NCBI GenBank assembly: GCA_029465975.1 | Contig: CM055739.1 | Location: 6,669,012-6,733,011, forward strand | DNA length: 64,000 nucleotides | Direction: 5' to 3' | DNA from: Dallia pectoralis | Lineage: Eukaryota > Chordata > Actinopteri > Esociformes > Umbridae | Shown here: positions 37,201 through 47,800 of the stretch, piece by piece | Position numbering within the stretch: the first letter of the stretch is position 1 | Layout: each line of letters opens with the position of its first letter | Program-made: the position numbers and the translations under genes | The notes under the pieces: generated by a model | What the model was told of the DNA's origin: nothing | The model's input: only the letters and a program-made list of their open reading frames with translations | The model's database searches: none

Positions 37201-40200
37201 CTCCATCCTCCAGCTTCTCGTCCTCTACCAGGTCATACATGGCTGGCGGAATGACACAAGCCATCAGTAACATCAGATTCAACCTGGTTGTGATTGAACA
37301 GCACCAGTACAGTACGACGAAACAACGCAGTGAGTTAAGGAACGTCGAAACATTATTCTGAAACAAAGGCGGCAGAAATAGCATCAATGACGGGGTTTGT
37401 CTACAAGCCCAGGCTGATTAGATAGTTAAGATGAAGCCGTGTTAATAAACTAGAGCTTGTAGGATCTGTATTGACTCATTATAGGACAGGCAAAGCTCGG
37501 GTTTTACAAACAGCACTGCGTTAAAGATCTCACGGCCAGACAGACCGCTGGTATGTCCTCACCGTTTGGTCGCACCAGCAGGCTAAGCTCTCCAGAAGGG
37601 CTTTCCTCACAACTGGTCTTGATGAGCATGACGACCTGGTCGTGGGTTTGTTCCGAGATGTCCAGACCGTTGATCAGGACCACCTGGTCTCCCTCATTCA
37701 GCCGGGGAACACACAGGTCAGCCTGGTCAGGGACAAGAGACGGCATTACAAGAGAATGCCTCGCGGGTTTCGTCGTCACGGCGACCCGGCGAGGAGAAGA
37801 CGTACCGCGGTACCCGGGGCCACTCTGGACACGATCACGGGCATCTTCTGGTCCGAGCCCCCCTTCACGTTGAATCCAAATCGTCCTTGTTCGTCGGGGC
37901 ACATTTTAACTAACACCAGGTTGTCGTGACGAACTAATCCGTTTGGCTGCCCGGTCGGTGGTGGAGAAGAAACGTCAAAACCACAGCACAAAACAAGGAT
38001 CAGTATGAAGACAAGAGAACAGTGCCACCGGACATGCTAACATGCTAACTGGAGCGCGTCAGTGGATGCTGTACGTGTGTACAGGACTGTCTCACCATTG
38101 TCTTGTCCGCTGACAGAGTCGTGTCGTATGGCTCATTAGTGGGACTGTCCAGCTCCTGGTGAGACTGGCTCTGACTGGACAGATGTCCCCTGGTCTGTTT
38201 AGGGGGAAGAGCGGGAGGCTGACCGTCTACCATCGAGTCGGGTGACCTGGACGTGGACACATCAGGGATTAAAACATAAATATGACCTGCTGTGTGGGAA
38301 ACAGCCGTCGGAACGAGAACGAACTGTCTGCGCACAAAAAAAATGGACAAAACATTAAAGTTTTATGTTGTAATAATAAAAAGTGGATGTTTCTACGGGG
38401 AGCGAATTCTGTTGAGAGTCACTGTAGCCCGTGTCTCTGATTAAACATTATATTCACCATTGAAACTTAAGTTGCGGAGCTCTTTGTAACACTCTCCTTT
38501 CACATGATCTATGCTAAAAATCTTTTTCTGTGGACGAGCACAAAGAATCAATATAGAGCATCAATATAGAGAATCAACATAGAGCATCAATATAGATAAT
38601 CAATATAGAGCATCAATATAGATTATCAATATAGAGCATCAATATAGATAATCAATATAGAGCATCCATATAGAGCATCAATATAGAGCATCAATATAGA
38701 TAATCAATATAGAGCATCGATATAGATAATCAATATAGAGCATCAATATAGAGCATCAACATAGAGCATCCATATAGAGCATCAATATAGAGCATCAATA
38801 TAGAACATCCATATAGAGCATCAATATAGAGCAACAATATAGAGCATCAATATAGATAATCAATATAGAGCATCAATATAGAACATCCATATAGAGCATC
38901 AATATAGATAATCAATATAGAGCATCAATATAGAACATCCATATAGAGCATCCATATAGAGCATCAATATAGAGCATCAATATAGACAATCAATATAGAG
39001 CATCAATATAGAGCATCAATATAGAGCATCCATATAGAGCATCAATATAGAGCATCAATATAGAACATCCATATAGAGCATCAATATAGAGCATCAATAT
39101 AGAGCATCAATATAGACCATCCATATAGAGCATCAATATAGAGCATCAACATAGAGCATCAATATAGATAATCAATATAGATGCCTGTTACAGTAGTGCA
39201 GACTTTTGGTACCGCTGCTGTGTTCTTCTATATACAGCCTTATTTACTATGACAGCCAGCCCTCATAAAGAATGTGTGCGTCCTACCATCATGCACTGCT
39301 TTCAGCTAGCTGGGTTCAAGTTATTTCCCTAGTCAGATAGCGTCCTTGTTGTTCAGCCTGCTGTCTGCCTCGGAGCAGCCCAGAGCACAGACTCCAACTA
39401 AGGTCCACTAGTTGAGACCACACTCCAAGACACAAACAGATCCAAATGCTCTGATAGAAATGCACGACTGACATTCACAAAAACGTTGAGGATGTGTAAA
39501 AAATTACATCCACATGAACATTGAAAATGTGTAAACAGTGACACCTACACAAATCATTGCGGATGTGTCAAGAACTACATCCACAGGCACATTGAGAATG
39601 TGTAAAAAATGACATCCACAGAAACATTGAGAATGTGTAAAGAGTGACATCCACAAGAAAACTGCGGATTTGTAAAGAAAGAGTGACATCTACAGAAACA
39701 CTGAGGAACAGAAATAGAAACAGAGAGAGAGAGAGAGTAATCCAGTGTCTCCATCCCATTGAGGGGGGAGGAGAGAGCTAAGAACCAGAGAGAGCAGATA
39801 AAAACAGATCCAAGCAGAAACAAAATGCCAAAATCTCAAATTATTCTGCTCGTTCTCAAACAAACATGCCGGGAATACGGCGCCGTTATAGTTAATGAAC
39901 ACGAGGAGAGTTATGGCATATTTTCTTGCCGTTACAGGTCAGATCACTCTGACCTATTAACAAAACAAGCATTACCATTGTGGAAAGCCTCAGTCCCCAA
40001 CCCACTTATGCAGCAATGTGCTTTCAGTCTTCCAGCCCGAGTGCAAACCTCATTATGGGAGCTTAAATGACGGCCATGAAAGAGCCCTGTTTTGTAGTCT
40101 TCATGCGGGCCCTGCTTGGGGCTACAGCCCCGGGGTATTTACATAATAAAAACAAATGGTTTATAAAGACATAAATAAAAGGGTCAAAGGTTGTCTGTGT

Positions 40201-43200
40201 GGGTGCGTTTGTGTGTGTGTGTTTGTTTGTCAGGCAAACGTACGGTGTGGAATCCAGGCTGATGGAGTTGGCCTGGGTGGAGGAGGCTGACTTGTGATTG
40301 GAGAAGGTTTTGCACGGAGAGGATTGGTCGTGTTGGATCACATGGTCCAGCAGGTGTCCCACGGAGGAAGGCCGCTGGCGGGTCCCCTCTTGTCCAAACA
40401 TGGAGTTCCTGCTGGGAAGCGAGTAGAGAGTGAGGGGCACGTGAGGCGTTTTAGTTCATGGCTATTCAAAGTTACTAAGCCATTTTGGCTCAACAAAAGA
40501 GAACGTGTCACATGTCCGAATGTCCTTCCCACACGGAGGTATTGAACTACGGACTACAATGATTTGTTCAGGTCACGAGTCAAGGTTAAGGCGACTCACT
40601 GGTTGGGTGTGCCTGGCGGGGAGCGTGTGGGCAGGCTCTGGGTCTCCAGCAGCTCATCGGATAGGGAGGCCCTGGAGGCGTGGCTTACCGACTCCCAGTC
40701 CATCCCTCCTCCAATCAACCTCCGCACCAGCGGCTTACTGGGGGACCTGTGAGGCGATTGTTATCAATAGACGTGACGGCAGCAGATCAAAAGTTTACGG
40801 TTATATTTGATCAGGAGGTAATGGTTTCACAGCCATAGAAGAGCTTTCGTCCATTTCTAATGTGCACCTATAAGAACCACAGACAAAGGGTTTACCTGGC
40901 GAACACGCGGTCTCTCATACCCTTCTCCTTTCCGTACTGCACCGACTGAACCTCCGTTCTGCCACTGGTAAAAGCACAGGAGAACACGCCTGTCTGTCAT
41001 TCAACGGAACCATGTTCATCCCTCCCTGTGTGGAAGGTGTCTGTGAAGCACCCGGATGCCCACTGCCCAACCTAAACGCAGCCTTGCACTGTCTTCTTTT
41101 TAGAATTATCTGCGCGTGTATAGAGTGAGCAAGCAGGAAGTGGTACGAAAAGGAAACGCCCCGGCGTGTGAAGCCGCGACTCTCTGAACTCTTGTCCGAT
41201 TAGTATTCCATCGTTCGTATGGCATCGGCAGAGCTGAGAGGACCAGATTGGTGGGTCCCTGCTGGCAGATGTAGGAGGCATCGTAAACATATTCCTCTGT
41301 TATGCAACGCAGCCCACACAAATTCTCGGCACAATAGTTCAAATGGCACCGTCATGTTTGGTACAAAAATGTAAATAAGCTTCAAAAATGTTTTATCTTG
41401 AGGGCAACGTGAATAAAGACGGACCTGAATGAGTTAGGGGTAAATGTAACTGATTACACACACACAGTACGTACTCTTGTGCGGATTGGAGAGACACTGT
41501 TGCAATATCATTGACAGGTGAATGTTTTTGTACAGATGTTACAGGGAAACGCTGGTTGAAATAATTTACTTTACAGCCATCTCTGCCTGCTAGTATCACA
41601 ACTTCTGATTAACAGATCACTGATTGTGCTCAAATGCAATCTTAAAGTCAATGTACTTGTGTGATTGCTCTCGTAAGTACAGGTAGACACCTTTGGGTTA
41701 TCAATTACTGACGTCAGTGCCGAGCTCTCTATCTGCTAAAGGCTACCGACTATCATCGGGACAGAGAGTGACCTCACAGGCTAACGGCTAACGTCCGGAT
41801 AGAGAATGACCTCACAGGCTAACGGCTAACGTCCGGATAGAGAATGACCTCACAGGCTAACGTCCGGATAGAGAATGACCTCACAAGCTAACGGCTAACG
41901 TCCGGATTGAGAATGACCTCACAGGCTAACGGCTAACGTGCGGATAGAGAATGACCTCACAAGCTAACGGCTAACGTCCGGATAGGGAATGACCTCACAG
42001 GCTAACGGCTAATGTCCGGATAGAGAATGACCTCACAAGCTAACGGCTAACGTCCCGATAGAGAATGACCTCACAAGCTACCGGCCAACATCGGGACTGA
42101 GTATCCCCTTATAGGCCGAGCCGGCCACCAGGACTCGGCTCCACGTTCCTCTGGCCCAACTTACCTGTAGCGATACTTGGAGCCCAGTTGGAAGTAGTGT
42201 GTGAAAAAGTTCTTCTGCGGTGGCAGGGGCCGGTCCAGTCGGAAGAAGGTGTGGTGCTCTACGCAGGCCTTCCACAGGTTCTTACATGCTCTGTAGTTCA
42301 CCATGGTGAAGGCCGTCAGCGCCATGCGGCTCTCATGCTGAATCGGGACGAAGGAAGGGTTGTCAAGAGAAAGAGAGAGAGGGAATGAGAGATGCAGTGG
42401 AGAGATAGAGCGGCAATCTGCTTAATCTCACAGTTTAACTTAAACTAGGACACAATGTGTGTGTGTGTGTGTGCGCGCACGCTCACAGATCGTGCACATC
42501 GCAGCAGTTGTCGTGAAAGCGTTTCGTACAGGCTCAAGTCTAGACACTGTGGCTCGTTCTGTCGGACATGAAGCATAGAGCGTCACACCAGGTTATCGAG
42601 ACGTCAAGTACTGTCCAGCTGTTTTAAACGTTCCCCAATGGCTTGGTCTGTTCAGCCAGGTGTTTGTGTGTGTCTGACACTATTACGAAACACCAAGCTC
42701 TATCTGGTGCCCGTATTAAGTGCATTCGTGTATTGCCTAGTATAAAAAAGATGACAGAATTTAAGCTCTTCCCAGAATAGTGCCATTGAATTGAAACCAC
42801 AGTTGAAGCATCAGGACATGCTTACCAATTCTCTTCTGAGTTGAATAAAGAACTGTCTGCATTTGAACGATATCTTCACGATGTTCAGCCTGAAATGAAA
42901 TTAAAACGTGACATGGTGAGCCATAGTAAGGAATCCTTCCATTGTTTCATACATGCCAGATGTGTTACCTCGAAGATATGCACAACATTAACCAGAACCC
43001 TTTGGTCCCTAGTTTGTTTAACATTCTGGTTGTCACGCAGATGCTTTTACCCAGCGTTACTTGAAGCAGCATTCGGATGGTGTGCCTTGCTCAAGACCAC
43101 ATCTTTTTTTTGTTGAAGAATCGGGATTCGAACCAGCAACCTTTCAGTAACAGACCCAAACCTGTCTACATTATTTCCTTTCCCGGTGTTTCCCGACACT

Positions 43201-44845
43201 CTGTATATCTTCTATTCGTCCATGTGAAAACCATAACGCTGCTGTATTTCCAATCCTGGCTGTTGACCTATTTCCCTGGTTCCTTAAAGCATGACTCAGA
43301 GAGGGAGTCTAAATATAGACAGCGTTGTCACAACCTGACACAATTCCACTATTATTTATTCCTACAGAAGTCTCGTTTCATGACTATCCGGTGGTTGGAG
43401 TGCTGCACCGCCACTGGCAGCCAGGCAGCATGAAACAGTTGGGATTGGGGATTGACATGCTGTCAAAGAACAACTGGAGGGCCCTTGACGTGAAGTGCAA
43501 ATATTTAATTATAACGTAATAATAAATCGTACAACTACCCATTGCCACACGTGCTCGTCTGTTTGAAACCCGAGTCCATTTATTAAAAAGTATACGTATT
43601 AACAGATTGTGTTTATTCTTCTTCGTCACGTGCCATGTCGTCACGCCGAAGCTTGCGGTTAACTGATACCGTAATAACCTCCCCAGTTCAGCCGAAAGAC
43701 ATCCGAATGTTCAACTGGCGCGCGTGCGCACTCTACGACCGGACATCTCCGTCGCCGTCCTGACCGGGGACAATAACATCGGGCCTAAATACAAACCACC
43801 GATGAGGTCATCTCATTTACCCAGCCAGGTAACTATCATATGGGTAACTGGCACTAAAACCACTGCTCTTTAGCTAACTAGATTACAACGATCGTGCGTG
43901 TTCCCTATAAACCACTTCAGCTCGCCTGCTTAGCAGAGCCACAACATGACCGCCTGTAGGACATCCTTCATTTGATTGTCTCCGAAGGCTAGACTCACCA
44001 TGGAAAGTTGTTGATTCGTACCCTGTTCTGATAGATGACAACCCCAGTGGACATCACTCCAATGGAAACCTCCGTGCTGCTTTGATCCTGTAACAAGAGG
44101 GCGACAGATTTTGGCTTCTGACGGACGGGCCACGCTTAACCTCTGAACCAAAGCCCTGATTCTGGGACACTTTGGAGGAGGGTTCTGACTGAACTGCCCG
44201 GTGAACTCAAAGTGAAGCAGGTTGACCGGGACAGGAAGGAATGCGTCACAACCTCGTCAAACACGGGAACACTCACCTTCGCATAATGGAACTCAACTCC
44301 ATAAAGCTCTACTGTCTGTGCTGTGTTTAAATAGTTGAACTCGGACTGGGCCGGAGACTGTCCTCTGAAAAGAAGAACATAGCGGGAGAAATAGTGACAG
44401 AGCGAAAAGAGAGAGAGAGAGAGGCGGCCGAAAGAGCCAGTGTGAGAGGGGGAAAAAGTGAGAAAGCGGAAGGGAGAGCGCGAGATCTTAGTTGGCTCCA
44501 CACATCCCATTGATAAATTGGAGAGTCGAACACCCTCCCAACTCCCCGAAGAGCTGAACAATGAGACTCCTTGTCCTGATCGGACCACAACGTTTGAGAA
44601 GCCTCAGCTGTAATGAATGAGGCAGAATCCATTCTGGTAGCATCCACGGTTAATTTGATACTTGTCGTGCATTTCTCGTTTTCGCTGCTTACTTGTGTTG
44701 CTGATGGTGTTTGGCGATATCTTTCTCGAAGTCCTGCGGCGCGTTGGGAATGAAAGAGTATTCGGAGAGGTAACCCGGCAAGTGCTCATCCGGACTGTAG
44801 TCCCCTAGCTCAGCTGCAACACAGCACAAAGCACATAGCGTGTGA

Positions 44846-44880
<35 letters not shown>

Positions 44881-47800
44881 TGTGTATAAGAGACACTGAC
44901 TACAATGAGTCCTCTATTGGTTTCACTCTCCAAGGCCCGAACAAACTCAGCATCCAATCACTCATTTTCTTGTCAAACTTCTCCTTTGTGTTCGACGGAA
45001 ATACATTGGGATTTTACAGATTGAGATGGGTTGGACAGTTACTGTTTTAGTAGAAGGACAAAGTAGAAGTAGAAGGACAAAGCGACAGGTCATCCTGTGT
45101 GTTGAATATTTTTTTTATACTTAAATCGAATAAGCAACACAAGGAAGTTGGTGGTTGAGTGGCTCCGTGTCATTGCACGTAAACGAGAAAACAACTGTTT
45201 TCACAGCCTAAAAAACATGAATAGCCCAGCATACAAAAAACAACCTCCTCAAAATTGAAAACATCTGGCTTGTGCAGTATAATTCATGTTATTTACATAA
45301 AACTGGGCGTGGCACACGTGCTTCCTTCATGGTTCCATAGAGTTATAGTAATCCAGTCAACTAGCCAATCAGACCTCTTGTTAAAATATAAATTAACACG
45401 GTGCACACTCTTGTGTGTTCTCACTTCCTGTTAGCAATGTAACAAAGGCCTGAGATCAACCAGTGTAAATAGATAGCACTTGCTTGCAAGACAAGTCAGG
45501 TAATCTGAATTAACTTGCCAATTTTTATTTAATTCTGAATAAATTCCAGAATCTTAACTGAACTTTCATTTTTTAACTGAACTTTCATGGACATTTTAAT
45601 GTTACTAAACCTGGAAGGGAACAATTAAAATTTCATTATAAAGAAGAATACTATAAGCTATCTTTGAGATAATGAAGATGTAAGTGAATGATTTGCATAC
45701 ATTAATAGCATATTCTCATTATAAAATGTTGTTCAAATAAATAAATAGTTACATTTTCAGTCAAATTGATAAAAGATATTATTTTAAGTATTTGAAAAAA
45801 ACCTTCCCTCCCTTCACTTTAAATTCTGCCCAAATTCAGCTACCTGAAGGCTGAGACCAGTTCAAATTCAATTCAAATCCATAGTTTGACCTGCAGCATG
45901 GCAGTAATGTTGTGTAGCCTTTCCAAGCGACTCACATTGAACAGCATACGAAGCAAGCAGAGCAGCCGTGTTGTATGGACAGGGCAGCCTGTAGGAGGAC
46001 AGTTCAGTTAGAAGTTGGGCCCCCTCAGATTCATGTCAACATTTGTTAAGAAACCGACCAAAGAAGTCACACTCACCTCCCACTTACTATGTCCTGTTTA
46101 ATTTGCAAAAAGTACTGGTAGCTAAAAAACAAAAACACAATCCATACAATGTTTTTTACGTCTACTTAGAAGAAGTCTACAGGCAGACTGTAAGATAGCT
46201 GAATAGATGAAGCCTGACGGCGTGTAAAGCCTCTCTCCAATGCCGTTACACCGAATAAACACTTACCGCGTGTACTCCTCCTGAAGTTTAGTCGGGTCGG
46301 TTACAAAGAATTTAACCCTGAAGTTCAAACTGTGTGGAGACCCCCCTAGAGAAAGAACAAGCAACCAGATTAGCGGACTGAAATTTCACATTTAAAATAA
46401 TAGAGAATGTCGTGTTCAGGCATAAAACCTACTTTTTAATTGCTTTTTAATCAGTTTGGTTGGATCCAGCCACCTCTGTAAAATAAGGATTAAGAAGAAA
46501 ACTCACACACACAGCATTAAAGACACATTTCACCAAACCCATACGTTAGAATAGGAGTTGACAGTTATATCACATGGGCACTTGCAGAAACACAACCGGC
46601 AGGGGCTCCACGCACAAATCCGGCCTCAGTTTCACATCTATTGTTTACAGATAATAGGCTAACTCATATAGTCTTGTAAGTATGTCAATGTGTACACTGA
46701 CAGCGACAGAGACAAAAAGAAAGTGAGCTAAATTTACACTTCCTGAGAAACAGCGATTCATTTTTGTCCTCTCTAGCCGAAGTTGTCTCTTTAAAGGGAC
46801 ATTTTAGGCATTTCAATGAAATCTTTACTTTACCTTGATTAGCAAACTTTATGAACATTTGAAAAGAATTGTGTGCAATTATGAATTACAATTTTGGTGG
46901 TAAACTGGCATATGAGAAAATTCTGCCTATCTAGGTACCCTAAAGTCTCTTGTTCAACTCACAAATCCTGATCACATAATAGTAGGTAATTTAGCAAACT
47001 AGATTATTTGTAAATTTGTAATTTTGTTCCTTTTAGATGGAAATGTAAACTTCTAGATCTCAAATACCTAGGGCTAACCTCCGGTTGAAACTGTTAAAAC
47101 TGTTTAGACTGTTTAAAGGAAACCGTCTGGCTAGCTAGTTATTTATTGCAAGCAAGCACATTTATTTATATAGCACAATTCATACATAGAAGCAATTAAT
47201 TGTGCTTTACAAAGGTGAAAATAATAAAGTGCTTGCATTTTATATTCATATCAACCTGTTTTCTGCCATGTATTAGAATAAAAACAAATAAAAACATGAA
47301 ATGGGCAATTCGATGGGGAATAGAAAATAAAAAAGCAGAGTGGTAAAATTTAAGAACTAAGTCATATGCTTGCGAAAAGAGAAATGTTATTAATGGATAC
47401 ATTTGGGGCCAGTCTAAGATCTTCTGGTAGTTTATTTCAGTTGCATGCAGGATAACTGTTTTACAGTCTTTTTGGGGAGTCCAGTTAAACGCCCATTACT
47501 GTAGTAACCCTACTGGAGATAAATGCATGGATGCACTTCTCTTGGTCTTTTTTTGACACCAGGCCCTTGAATCTGGAAATATTTTTAAGATGATAAAATG
47601 CTGCTTTGATATGACTGGTGAACGTGAGTTCTGGGTCTATCACTACACCTAGGTTACGCACTTGGTCCATGGTTTTTAGGGCTCGAGGAATCGAGTTCTT
47701 TCCTAATATTATTTCCTCTATTTTTGTTGCCAAACCCATTCATCCAGGCATTTATGCTCTATATAGTGACACAGCGAGTCTGTTGAGCTGCAGTCATATG

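Noticed and set aside
43110..43145. tRNA gene
   Set aside because: Only a B box is present and the surroundings are those of a SINE; no cloverleaf can be formed.
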